64,000 bases of DNA from Treponema sp. UBA4307 (lineage in GTDB: Bacteria > Spirochaetota > Spirochaetia > Treponematales > Treponemataceae), in NCBI GenBank assembly GCA_002394685.1, contig DGUP01000067.1, positions 1 to 64,000 on the forward strand, given 5' to 3'. The notes under the pieces are model-generated. The model was not told the DNA's origin and searched no databases. It saw only the letters and a list, made by a program, of their open reading frames with translations. The position numbers and the translations under genes are program-made. Of the stretch, positions 1 through 8,012 are shown one piece after another. Position 1 is the stretch's first letter. Every line of letters begins with the position of its first letter.

Positions 1-151
1 TTTCAAAAATATCAGCTCCCATTTCCTGTGCAGCAGTTTTAGCCATTCGTTCTGTTGTTCCTGTTGCGCTGAAATATACAACTGCGGTTTTTGCTGAAAG
101 TCCTGTGATAATAAATCCTCCGAATAAAAGTGCAAGAATAAATTTTTTCAT
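1..151 (-). CDS. Exported flavodoxin-like protein (3' part outside window)
   Basis: Only the first ~50 residues are inside the window. The start at 151 follows a strong GGAGG site. The N-terminus has a short basic and hydrophobic stretch that looks like a signal peptide or membrane anchor. It is followed by the flavodoxin opening AVVYFSATGTTERMA, in which the S-x-T-G-T-T loop normally binds the FMN phosphate. This suggests an exported, FMN-carrying electron-transfer flavodoxin. The leader faces a superoxide reductase gene across a region with repeated GTTACTT elements, so a shared redox or stress role is plausible. The substrate cannot be told from this fragment. Confidence 0.75.
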   Translation of the reverse strand, partial: MKKFILALLFGGFIITGLSAKTAVVYFSATGTTERMAKTAAQEMGADIFE

Positions 152-240
152 AAAGCTTCCTCCGTAAATGCTTTTGAAAGAAAGGTCCTTTAATTCATTT
201 CAGTTTTCTTAAAAATTCTACATATAACGATTTAAGAAAA

Positions 241-331
241 TAAGTAACGAATAGTTACTTAATTAAGATTGTAAGATATTTATAGTTACTTGTCAATTCT
301 TAAAAGTAAAATTAGAGACTAAAAGTTACTT
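241..331. promoter_or_regulatory. Operator-like repeats (TAAGTAAC/GTTACTTA) between flavodoxin and superoxide reductase
   Basis: Positions 241-261 form a perfect inverted repeat, TAAGTAAC - GAATA - GTTACTTA. The half-site GTTACTT returns at 285-291 and 325-331, and a looser AAGTAA lies near 305. The elements lie between two divergent redox genes, in otherwise AT-rich DNA. This looks like a multi-site binding region for a small winged-helix repressor (HxlR- or MarR-type, by inference). No regulator gene is in the window. Confidence 0.5.
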
Positions 332-374
332 ATTATTTGCATAAGTCTGATTTATCACTTCCACGAAACGTAGG

Positions 375-722
375 TTGTATCCCCTTTTGTGCTGTGATAA
401 TTTAAAATCACAGATGAATCTGTGGGCCTGCAGTTTGGTAATTTCTTGTTGCGGTATTACTTTACCACCACTGGAAGCTGAGAGCCCGGATGAGTCACAT
501 TCTCTGAAAATAGAAATGGTTGAAGATGAATATTTTGTGACTATAAATCACCCGATGACAAAGGAGCATTACATTTCTTTTATTGCAGCGATTTCAGATA
601 ATGGAATTCAGATGATAAAACTCTATCCCGAAGGAAGTGCCCAAACTCGCTTTAAAATTAACCGGGTGCTTAAGTTTTACGCTTACTGCAACAAGCACGG
701 ACTTTTTGAAGTGAACAGATAG
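375..722 (+). CDS. Superoxide reductase (neelaredoxin/desulfoferrodoxin family), N-terminal metal site degenerate
   Basis: It would reduce superoxide to hydrogen peroxide at a mononuclear Fe(His4Cys) centre in the cytoplasm. The ligands are visible: His in ESHSLKIE, two His in HPMTKEHYI, and Cys plus His in YCNKHG near the C-terminus. The N-terminal CxxC...CC desulforedoxin site is only partly present (LCCDN...SCCG), which resembles the T. pallidum enzyme. The Lys next to the first His ligand in most relatives (EKH) is Ser here. The start is uncertain: the frame opens at 351, the first usable codon is TTG at 375 and the first ATG is at 414. Neither has a clear ribosome binding site, so the N-terminus may be eroded. 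Confidence 0.75.
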   Translation: MYPLLCCDNLKSQMNLWACSLVISCCGITLPPLEAESPDESHSLKIEMVEDEYFVTINHPMTKEHYISFIAAISDNGIQMIKLYPEGSAQTRFKINRVLKFYAYCNKHGLFEVNR

Positions 723-803
723 TCTATACGTTAGACCTGCTAATCTATTGCTTTAACAATTATTTAATGCTGCATATAAAAAAAATGTCCTGGACTACAA
801 AAA

Positions 804-833
804 AAGCCTGCTTCACTTTAATGAAACAGGCTT
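804..833 (-). terminator. Intrinsic terminator after the P83/100 gene
   Basis: An AAGCCTG-TTCA type stem with one mismatch (arms 804-815 and 822-833) is followed on the minus strand by a T run. It lies about 30 bases past the stop of the minus-strand gene. The rest of 723-862 shows nothing else. Confidence 0.7.
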
Positions 834-862
834 AATTTATTTGGGAATGTTATGAGTTTTTA

Positions 863-2530
863 TTATTTTTCAGGAACAGTATTACTGTTTTTAGAATTTG
901 ACGCTGTTGAAGTAACCAGTGTTAAATCCTTCAGATTAAGCAATACGGCTCTACCTGATGCATTTGTGGCAATAATTCCCTGATCTGTAACTGTAAGTGG
1001 TGTAGCAGGTTTTACAGCTACAGGGCTCTTAACAATCAGTTTCAGGTTTTTATCATACTGGGCAACAACATAATTAGAACCGTCTTTAATTACACAGTAG
1101 TAATCGTTTCCCTTCTGAACAAGTACAGAATCTTCTGCAAGTGTTTCTTCACTTTCTTTTGTAATTTCAAGTGTACTTGAATCAAGAAGACAAAGCTTAA
1201 TGGCTCCATTACCTGTATTTTCACCACAAACTGCCATGTATTTAAGAGTAGAGTCCCCCTGTTTACCAGAAGCAAGATCATCATTTACAGGAAGGAGAGT
1301 TCTTCCACGGATAACAGAAACAGGAGATGTTTTTACAACAGAACCAGTTTCTTCATTCAATTTAACGATTGTGCTCAGATTATCACTGTCATTTACCAGG
1401 CGTAAACCTGTTACAAGGTTAAGATCTGCATCGCTTGGTGTAGAATTAGCAAGTTCCTTCTGATCTTTAGCAATATCCTTTCTGTCAGAATTAGCTTCAG
1501 TCTGCTTTTTGTCTGAGAAAGCCTGTTCCTTTGCAGCTTCTTCCTTTGCCTTATCAGCAGCTTCTTTCTGACGTTGAGTTTCTTCTGCTTCTTTTTCAGC
1601 TTCTTCCTGTGCTTCAGCAGCCTTAGCTTCAGCTTCTTCAGCAGCTTTCTGTTTTTCTGCATCATCAGGATTTGCATCAGCATCAGCCCTGGCTTCTTCT
1701 GCAGCTTCCTTTGCATCTGCGGCTTTCTGTTCAGCTTCTGCCTGCTGGCGTTTCTGTTCTTCAAGTGCCTTCTGTTCAGCAGCAGCCTGTTTTGCTGCGT
1801 CCTGCGCTCTGTCAGAAGCAGCGTCAGCTTCTCTTTCCTTGATGTCTACCATATTTTTGCGTTCATCTACGCCACGATCATCATCTTCCCTCATTGAATC
1901 AATAACCTGCTGATCTGAGATTGTTGATGTATCGATTGTAGAAATGCCTTTTGTAACATCGTAGAGAGGAATTACAATCTGAGAATTTCCTGGCCATTCA
2001 GACCACTTTGTTGAAAGACCACACTTTGAAGCTGAAAGGTTCTGTACAACTTCCTTTTTATATTTTTGTGTGAAGGTTGCTAAATCCTTACGGTAAACTG
2101 CGTTATAAACTGTAACAAAAGTTGCAAGGGTAGAAGCATCTGAATATGAATAGCCGTATGCAGATGCAATATATGATGCAATAATTCTTCTAAGGTTGCG
2201 GATGTGGTCAACTGAAGCATCTGCCTCAATGATAAAAATATCAGCATCCAGTTTATTACCATCTTCAGCACCAATTACGTGAATTACTGAATATTTGCCG
2301 TTATTAGAAATATTCTGTGATTCTTCAGTTGATTTTGAAATTGTATTACCCAGAGAAGAACCAATAGAATTAATAGATTCAACAGAATCAATCCTAGAGT
2401 GGGGACCTGAGTAGTTTTCAAATTCGACTGTAGAATTTATGCGGATTTCATTTTCATCGATACCGATGGCTCCTGCAACTCCAATAAAAACTGTCAGCAA
2501 AAGGGCAGCAAACAATTTTTCTTTTTTCAT
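863..2530 (-). CDS. P83/100-family exported coiled-coil protein
   Basis: This is an exported protein of the spirochaete P83/100 family (Borrelia P83/100, with a T. pallidum homologue); its molecular role is not known. The start at 2530 was chosen over the longer frame because AGGAG precedes it and a clean signal peptide (MKKEKLFAALLLTVFIGVAGA) follows. Residues ~50-220 form the conserved N-terminal domain. Residues ~225-370 are a long Ala/Glu/Lys/Gln coiled coil. The last ~180 residues resemble a partial beta-propeller (VTGLRLVNDSDNL...). It is the last gene of a minus-strand run behind a propeller protein and an rRNA methyltransferase, with its own terminator. The coiled coil makes a periplasmic scaffold or spacer role reasonable, but this is inference. 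Confidence 0.8.
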   Translation of the reverse strand: MKKEKLFAALLLTVFIGVAGAIGIDENEIRINSTVEFENYSGPHSRIDSVESINSIGSSLGNTISKSTEESQNISNNGKYSVIHVIGAEDGNKLDADIFIIEADASVDHIRNLRRIIASYIASAYGYSYSDASTLATFVTVYNAVYRKDLATFTQKYKKEVVQNLSASKCGLSTKWSEWPGNSQIVIPLYDVTKGISTIDTSTISDQQVIDSMREDDDRGVDERKNMVDIKEREADAASDRAQDAAKQAAAEQKALEEQKRQQAEAEQKAADAKEAAEEARADADANPDDAEKQKAAEEAEAKAAEAQEEAEKEAEETQRQKEAADKAKEEAAKEQAFSDKKQTEANSDRKDIAKDQKELANSTPSDADLNLVTGLRLVNDSDNLSTIVKLNEETGSVVKTSPVSVIRGRTLLPVNDDLASGKQGDSTLKYMAVCGENTGNGAIKLCLLDSSTLEITKESEETLAEDSVLVQKGNDYYCVIKDGSNYVVAQYDKNLKLIVKSPVAVKPATPLTVTDQGIIATNASGRAVLLNLKDLTLVTSTASNSKNSNTVPEK

Positions 2531-2606
2531 AACATTTCTCCTGATATTTACTTTTAAGATTAAATGCAAATCTCTTCATTTATATCATACATCACTTTTC
2601 GGTTTT

Positions 2607-4454
2607 TTAAAGCCTTAAAGTGATTACTTTTTTTAGTGTATCCCTTGCGTAGGCGTTTATACTGGGGCTGAAATGATTTGACAGCAGGTATGATAAAATA
2701 GACTCTCCCGTTGCAAAAAAAGTCGGTCTTCCCATAAAGGCACATATCTGATAGACAGAATCGCAGATGGAATTAAAAAATATCTGATCTTTTTTATCCG
2801 GCCAGGAATGACATAGACTTTCCAGGGCATTCAGCAGTTTTCCATCTGGATCGTAAGCTATAATTCCTGCCGTTTTTACCAGCATAAGGATTAATGTAGG
2901 ATCCTCTAACTGTTTCATCAGGTAGGCATATTCCTTCCATTGGGTGAAAGAACCGCTCTGAGCCAGAAGGTCAAGGACTGCGCTTACCTCATTTATGTCA
3001 TTTTTTAGAAAAAGCTGCTGGGCTGTGTATTCATGGGCTGATTCATTTACAGTAATAAAATCAGCAAACTGACTATTTAAATCAAGGTAAAACTCTTCTT
3101 CCTTTGCACCAAGGCTTTCATTTCTGTAGGATTTCAATAGTTCATCATAATGTTTTTCGAAATAATTCATCTCTACGGAATACAAAGGGGAATTTTTGTT
3201 GAATTTAACGGTGTAGGGTTCAAGTTCCCTTGGTTTATAAGTATATTTGCTCTTTTGAAAGGATTGAACCATTCTGTAGGCTTCTACGACCCAGTCATCA
3301 GTACACATTACCAGGTAGCCGTAGTCAGTGGAGAATGCATAACGGCATTTTTTCTGCTTATTGTAAATCGCCTGCCATTGAATTTTCAATCCGTAATTTA
3401 TGCAGATTGCATTGTCCTTAAAACAGAGAACTGTTCCTCCTGAAGTTTCATCAACATGAATTAAATTTTTAGCAGGGGAAAGATCTGTGTAGGCAGATGT
3501 TTTTTTTACTTTACCGTCTGCAAGGGAAATAAGGTTTATTACAGCCGGATTTCCATTTATTAAAAGCAGATCCGTTTCATTCTCCATGGCATAAAGTTTT
3601 GATTCAGTAATGTACTGTGAAAAGCGCCATGCTTCATAGACTGAACGGTCTTTTACAGATATAAGGCTGCATCTTCCGTCTGCAAAGGAAATTACGATTC
3701 CCTTTTTTGTACAGCACAATTCTTTAGGTTGAGAATTAAAGGTTATGTCTTCCAGAATCTCCCCAAATGGAGAAATACGGACAGCTTTATATTCACCATT
3801 AACTGAAGATATTCTTGCAGAAGTATTATTCTGCTTTTTTCCAAAAATTTCACTGTTTCTTTTTGGCTTTTCATTGTTAAGCGATGCAGAATAAGTGGAA
3901 TTAACAAAAACAAGCAGAGATCCGTCGTTAAAGCTTGTGAGGGGAAGTGCCGTGTTTTGTCCTGTAAGTTTCAACGTCCATCGCAGATTTCCCTTAAGAC
4001 TGTAGCAGTTGATGTTTTCACTGCCTCTGGCATAAACCCTTCCGTCAAAACCAAGAAGTGGTTTTTCAATTACTTCAAAACCAGTATCCTGCTGCCAGAC
4101 ATATATAAGGCTGGGATTAATCAGTGTAAGTTTGGATCGGGAAAATACGGCAAAGAATAAATCTCCGGGAATGGAAGTGAGAAAGGGCTGTATTCTTTCA
4201 GAAACCTGCTTCTGCCATAAAATAGTACCATTTTGATTAATGGCATTCAGCATTCGTCCTTCAGAAATAAAAACGTAGCCGAAACTGTTACGCTCAGGCT
4301 GACATACTGCAGCAGCTCCTGTTTCTGCCGCCCAGGAGGTATTCTGATAGGTTAAATCCGTAACAGAATACGCTTCTGAAGACGCTCCCCAGAGTGCAGA
4401 AGGAAGGAGAAATGCAATTAAGATGGTTATCAGATAATCCCTTACTCTTTTCAT
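2607..4454 (-). CDS. Exported PQQ-like beta-propeller protein
   Basis: This 615-residue protein has a signal peptide (MKRVRDYLITILIAFLLPSALWG). Residues ~60-370 carry propeller-type repeats with the G-x-I/L-x-W blade pattern, for example INQNGTILWQKQ, SLKGNLRWTLKL and NYGLKIQWQAIY, as in PQQ-like or BamB-like folds. The C-terminal ~230 residues are helical and without recognised motifs. It lies 38 bases after the methyltransferase stop and 76 bases before P83/100, so it is probably co-transcribed with both. An envelope scaffold or assembly role is a guess from the fold. No PQQ-enzyme catalytic residues were recognised. Confidence 0.7.
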   Translation of the reverse strand: MKRVRDYLITILIAFLLPSALWGASSEAYSVTDLTYQNTSWAAETGAAAVCQPERNSFGYVFISEGRMLNAINQNGTILWQKQVSERIQPFLTSIPGDLFFAVFSRSKLTLINPSLIYVWQQDTGFEVIEKPLLGFDGRVYARGSENINCYSLKGNLRWTLKLTGQNTALPLTSFNDGSLLVFVNSTYSASLNNEKPKRNSEIFGKKQNNTSARISSVNGEYKAVRISPFGEILEDITFNSQPKELCCTKKGIVISFADGRCSLISVKDRSVYEAWRFSQYITESKLYAMENETDLLLINGNPAVINLISLADGKVKKTSAYTDLSPAKNLIHVDETSGGTVLCFKDNAICINYGLKIQWQAIYNKQKKCRYAFSTDYGYLVMCTDDWVVEAYRMVQSFQKSKYTYKPRELEPYTVKFNKNSPLYSVEMNYFEKHYDELLKSYRNESLGAKEEEFYLDLNSQFADFITVNESAHEYTAQQLFLKNDINEVSAVLDLLAQSGSFTQWKEYAYLMKQLEDPTLILMLVKTAGIIAYDPDGKLLNALESLCHSWPDKKDQIFFNSICDSVYQICAFMGRPTFFATGESILSYLLSNHFSPSINAYARDTLKKVITLRL

Positions 4455-4493
4455 ACTTTTTTAACTTCATCCCTGAATAATAATTACATTTTC

Positions 4494-5771
4494 CTATTCT
4501 TTTTCAAAAGTAGCAAGACTTTCTATATGACTCGTTCCAGGATAAAAGTCAAGAAGATAAAGTTTTTTTAATTTATAGCCGCTTCTGATAAGGAATTTAG
4601 CATCTCTGGCATGAGTTGCAATATCGCAGCTGAGACTTTTGATTTTAGGAATCCCGCTGGAACAAAGCCACTGACATACTGATTTTTCCATGCCGCTTCT
4701 TGGAGGATCAATAACAACTCCGTCAAATGAACCATATTGCTTAATATGATTTTCCGCATGATATTTTACCCACACGTCACCTGAAAGACCGTAACTTTGA
4801 TGGGGAACTCCTGCAAGATTCTGTTCTGCATAGACAATAGCCCCTCTGTTGTGTTCGACCAGACACAGGTTTTCAAAATTTTTCTTGAGGAATACAGAAA
4901 AGGTTCCGCATCCGGAATACATATCCAGGAGGTTTTTACCGGACATGCCTTCTGTAATTAAAGGTATGGTCTTTTCCAGAACTTCAAGGTTGGACTGAAA
5001 AAAGCCCTGTACATCAAAAGTAATTTTTTCACCCAGAATATTAACAGTACAGAGACTTGCCTGATTACTTACTGTTCCTGCAAACTGCTGCTTAATTTTC
5101 TTCTGCTTAGGAAGTTTTCTGCCGTTTGGAGTATATTGAGGACGATTCCGGACTTTTTTTGTATCTTCCTTCATGGATCTCTGACTGTCAATTGAATCAG
5201 CAACAATGATTTTGTCAAATCCGTCCGGTATGGAAACTATCCTGCTGCTGGCGAAAACCTGAAATCTGCCTTCTGGTCTGTTTTCAAAAGGAACTTCCTT
5301 CAGATAATGGTTGATTTCGTCTGTTGCCATAGGACAATTATCAATTGGGATAATATTGTTCGTCTGTTTTTCCATTAAGCCGCCGTTGTGGAATTGAAAA
5401 CGGGATCTGTAAGCAGACGGCTTTCCGCAGACAGCTTCAATATTTTCAAGGGGAATATCAATATTTTCCCTGGCAAAGGCATCCCTTAGAATTTCTTTTC
5501 TCAGCGTAACCTGATGTTCATCTGAAATGTGAAGCATGTTACAGCCGCCGCATTTAGTGTAAAGAGGGCATGACGGTTCAACTCTGTATGGAGAAGGTTC
5601 CAGAATTTCAATAATTCTTCCTACAGAATAATCCCTCATCTCTTTTACTATTTCTACATTAAGTTTTTCACCTGGGAGAGCATAAGGGACAAAAATCGTT
5701 TTTCCCTCATATTTTGCAATACAATCTCCCCCAAATACCATTTTATCTGTTATAATTGTTAAACCTGACAT
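4494..5771 (-). CDS. RlmD/TrmA-family RNA (uracil-5)-methyltransferase
   Basis: It transfers methyl from S-adenosylmethionine to C5 of a uracil in 23S rRNA or tRNA. An N-terminal TRAM domain (~1-60) is followed by the iron-sulfur cysteines in CPLYTKCGGC, the SAM loop DMYSGCGTFSV, the DPPRSGM motif and the catalytic region SCDIATHARD. The order is that of the RumA/RlmD group; the exact target base cannot be read from sequence. I chose ATG 5771 rather than TTG 5774. Neither has a clear Shine-Dalgarno, but the TRAM fold needs the residues before the next Met. It heads the minus-strand run leading to P83/100 and is divergent from the hydrolase gene. Confidence 0.85.
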   Translation of the reverse strand: MSGLTIITDKMVFGGDCIAKYEGKTIFVPYALPGEKLNVEIVKEMRDYSVGRIIEILEPSPYRVEPSCPLYTKCGGCNMLHISDEHQVTLRKEILRDAFARENIDIPLENIEAVCGKPSAYRSRFQFHNGGLMEKQTNNIIPIDNCPMATDEINHYLKEVPFENRPEGRFQVFASSRIVSIPDGFDKIIVADSIDSQRSMKEDTKKVRNRPQYTPNGRKLPKQKKIKQQFAGTVSNQASLCTVNILGEKITFDVQGFFQSNLEVLEKTIPLITEGMSGKNLLDMYSGCGTFSVFLKKNFENLCLVEHNRGAIVYAEQNLAGVPHQSYGLSGDVWVKYHAENHIKQYGSFDGVVIDPPRSGMEKSVCQWLCSSGIPKIKSLSCDIATHARDAKFLIRSGYKLKKLYLLDFYPGTSHIESLATFEKE

Positions 5772-5866
5772 CAAAAGTCATTCTATCAGATTTTAGATTT
5801 AATAAAAAGTCTGACCGGATAAAAAATGATTTAATCCCTATGTTACAGGTAAAACGAGGTTTTTAT

Positions 5867-6811
5867 ATGAAATATGAAATGATTAAACTTACAATGTCTG
5901 ACGGTAATGTAAATGTTGTACACAGCTGGAAGCCTGCAAGAACTGAAGCAGTTGTTGTTTTGAGCCACGGTATGGCAGAACATGCTTCAAGATACGAAGG
6001 TTTTGCAGCAGCTCTTTCTGCTCACAATATTGCCTTGATTGCAGAAGATCATAGAGGTCATGGAGAAACTGCTAAAATTGCTAAGGAAAATGGAACAGGT
6101 GATTTTGGTTATCTTGCTGATAAAAACGGCTTTTTCCGTGTAACTGAAGATATTCATGAAGAAGTTGAATACGCAAAACAGATTTATCCTGGAAAAAAAG
6201 TATTCCTTTTTGGACACAGTTTCGGCTCTTTTGTAACTCAGTGTTACATTGAAAAATATGGAGACAGCCTGGATGGAGTAATAATCTGTGGTACTGCAGG
6301 TCCAAGAAAAGGGCTGATTGCAGTTGGAAAGTGTGTTGGTGGAATCTGCCGTCTTTTTGGCAAAAAAAGAGTAAATAAATTTATGGATAAACTGTCTTTT
6401 GGAACCTACAATGCAAGAATCAAGGATGCAAAAACTCCTTTTGACTGGCTCAGCAGGGATGAAGAAGAGGTAGCAAAGTATATTAATGATCCATGGTGTG
6501 GTTTTGTCTGTACAAGCGGTTTTTACAGTGATCTCTTTTCAGGTCTTACCTATATTCATAAAAACCGTAACATGAAAAAGATTCCACAGAATCTGCCAGT
6601 GTTCTTTATTGATGGTACAGGTGACCCTGTAGGAAACTATGCAGATACAGTTACAAAACTCTGTTCAATCTACAAAAAGAACGGAATTAAAACAGTGGAC
6701 ATAAAATTCTATGAAGATGCCCGTCACGAACTGTTAAATGAAATCAACAGGGATGAAGTTACTGCTGATGTAGTTGAATGGCTGGAAAGACGAATTAAGC
6801 TGGATAAGTAA
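5867..6811 (+). CDS. Alpha/beta hydrolase, monoacylglycerol lipase type
   Basis: This is a cytosolic serine hydrolase of the lysophospholipase/monoacylglycerol lipase group, likely cleaving lipid esters. Motifs seen: the oxyanion loop LSHGMAEHASRY, EDHRGHGET, the nucleophile elbow GHSFGS, an acid Asp in FIDGTGDPVGN and the catalytic His in DARHELLNE. The longer frame starts at 5756, but ATG 5867 is preceded by GAGG at the right distance and begins at the family's usual N-terminus. It may share transcription with the nucleotidyltransferase that starts 46 bases downstream. Confidence 0.85.
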   Translation: MKYEMIKLTMSDGNVNVVHSWKPARTEAVVVLSHGMAEHASRYEGFAAALSAHNIALIAEDHRGHGETAKIAKENGTGDFGYLADKNGFFRVTEDIHEEVEYAKQIYPGKKVFLFGHSFGSFVTQCYIEKYGDSLDGVIICGTAGPRKGLIAVGKCVGGICRLFGKKRVNKFMDKLSFGTYNARIKDAKTPFDWLSRDEEEVAKYINDPWCGFVCTSGFYSDLFSGLTYIHKNRNMKKIPQNLPVFFIDGTGDPVGNYADTVTKLCSIYKKNGIKTVDIKFYEDARHELLNEINRDEVTADVVEWLERRIKLDK

Positions 6812-6857
6812 ACTGGTAATTGACCAAGACTGGCAGGGTCATTAAAATGTCTGCACT

Positions 6858-7961
6858 GTGTTAATCAGATACTCAACAGATGAAAAAGGAAATCCTGTTC
6901 AACAGGCAGTGATTTATACAAAAGAAGAACATAAAATTCCTCTCAGCGAAATTGATCTGGACGCTATAACTATTGTCAGACGTTTAAATGATTATGGTTT
7001 TACAGCTTACATTGTTGGTGGGGCTGTAAGAGATTTGATTGTAGGAAGAACTCCAAAGGACTTTGACATCGTAACAGATGCCACTCCAAGCAGAATTAAA
7101 AAGATTTTCCACAATTCCAGGATAATTGGCAAACGCTTTCGTCTTGTTCACGTAATTTTTGGACAAAAGATTTTTGAAGTTTCTACATTCCGTTCTATAT
7201 GCGACGGTTCAGTGGGAAATGTTTTTGGTACTATTGAAGAAGATGTTAAGCGCAGGGATTTTACCCTGAATGCCCTTTATTATGACCCAATTAAGGAACA
7301 GGTAATTGACTACGTTGGAGGTGTGGAAGATATAAAAAAGGGTATTGTTAAACCTGTAATTCCTCTTGATGTTATCTTTGAGGATGACCCTGTGCGTATG
7401 CTTCGCGCAGTTAAATATTCGGCAACAACCCATTCCATTCTGCCAAGAAACCTGAAAAAGAAGATTCGTCAGTCTTCAAACCTACTTTCTCCAGTTTCAC
7501 CGTCAAGACTTACGGAAGAACTTATAAAGATTTTAAATTCCGGCCATTCATACGATATTATCAGCCAGGCAATGGATGTAGATATATATGAGTATCTTCA
7601 GCCTGCTGCAACAAGTCTTATGGAAGACAGTAAAAATTACCGTAAGAAGTATTTTGAAAGTCTTCTGGCTATGGATGAAAAGGTTCAGACTACACTGGAT
7701 CTCAGACTGGGTGAAAAGCTTTATTTTATAATCAGGGATTTTGTAGCCTCCCTGACAGACTGGAATGCAGAAATAAAAACTTCTGCACAGGCTGCTGAGC
7801 TTTATAAGAGAACATGGGCTTCCTGCCGCAACTTTGTTCTTCCAATGAATCCTCAGAGGTCTGAACTGGATTTTGCTGTAAGAAAAGTTCTCAGTGAATA
7901 CGGTGTTCAGTTGAAAAATCCAAAGAAAAAGCACAAGTACCAGCTATCTGCAGATAAATAA
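6858..7961 (+). CDS. pcnB: Poly(A) polymerase / CCA-adding nucleotidyltransferase (PcnB type)
   Basis: A class II nucleotidyltransferase that adds A residues to RNA 3' ends or CCA to tRNAs. The catalytic head is visible at ~50-75: IVGGAVRDLIVGRTPKDFDI, with the metal-binding D-x-D. The RRDFT motif (~125) and the DDPVRMLRAVK motif (~176) are also present. The 367-residue length and short C-terminal helical part fit bacterial PcnB-like enzymes; PcnB and Cca cannot be separated safely. The tRNA genes in this window lack encoded CCA, so a CCA-adding enzyme must exist somewhere. The start is GTG 6858 with no close ribosome binding site. An ATG at 6847 with AGGG upstream opens only five codons in another frame. 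Confidence 0.8.
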   Translation: MLIRYSTDEKGNPVQQAVIYTKEEHKIPLSEIDLDAITIVRRLNDYGFTAYIVGGAVRDLIVGRTPKDFDIVTDATPSRIKKIFHNSRIIGKRFRLVHVIFGQKIFEVSTFRSICDGSVGNVFGTIEEDVKRRDFTLNALYYDPIKEQVIDYVGGVEDIKKGIVKPVIPLDVIFEDDPVRMLRAVKYSATTHSILPRNLKKKIRQSSNLLSPVSPSRLTEELIKILNSGHSYDIISQAMDVDIYEYLQPAATSLMEDSKNYRKKYFESLLAMDEKVQTTLDLRLGEKLYFIIRDFVASLTDWNAEIKTSAQAAELYKRTWASCRNFVLPMNPQRSELDFAVRKVLSEYGVQLKNPKKKHKYQLSADK

Positions 7962-7964
7962 AAA

Positions 7965-7994
7965 AAAGGGAATGATGATTGAGTCATTCCCTTT
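7965..7994. terminator. Bidirectional terminator between pcnB and the P-loop/Asp23 gene
   Basis: Perfect 11-bp stem AAAGGGAATGA / TCATTCCCTTT between two convergent genes. A long A run on its left gives a good T tract for the minus-strand gene; the plus-strand tail is weaker. Confidence 0.8.
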
Positions 7995-8012
7995 AATAAA
8001 TTTATTTAACAG

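Noticed and set aside
1410..1860. Repetitive DNA in the P83/100 gene as a tandem repeat or CRISPR-like array
   Set aside because: Irregular Ala/Glu/Lys coding repeats without fixed unit length or spacers.
1574..1897. 107-codon plus-strand frame rich in Phe, Ser and Cys
   Set aside because: Mirror image of the Ala/Glu/Lys coiled-coil codons of the P83/100 gene.
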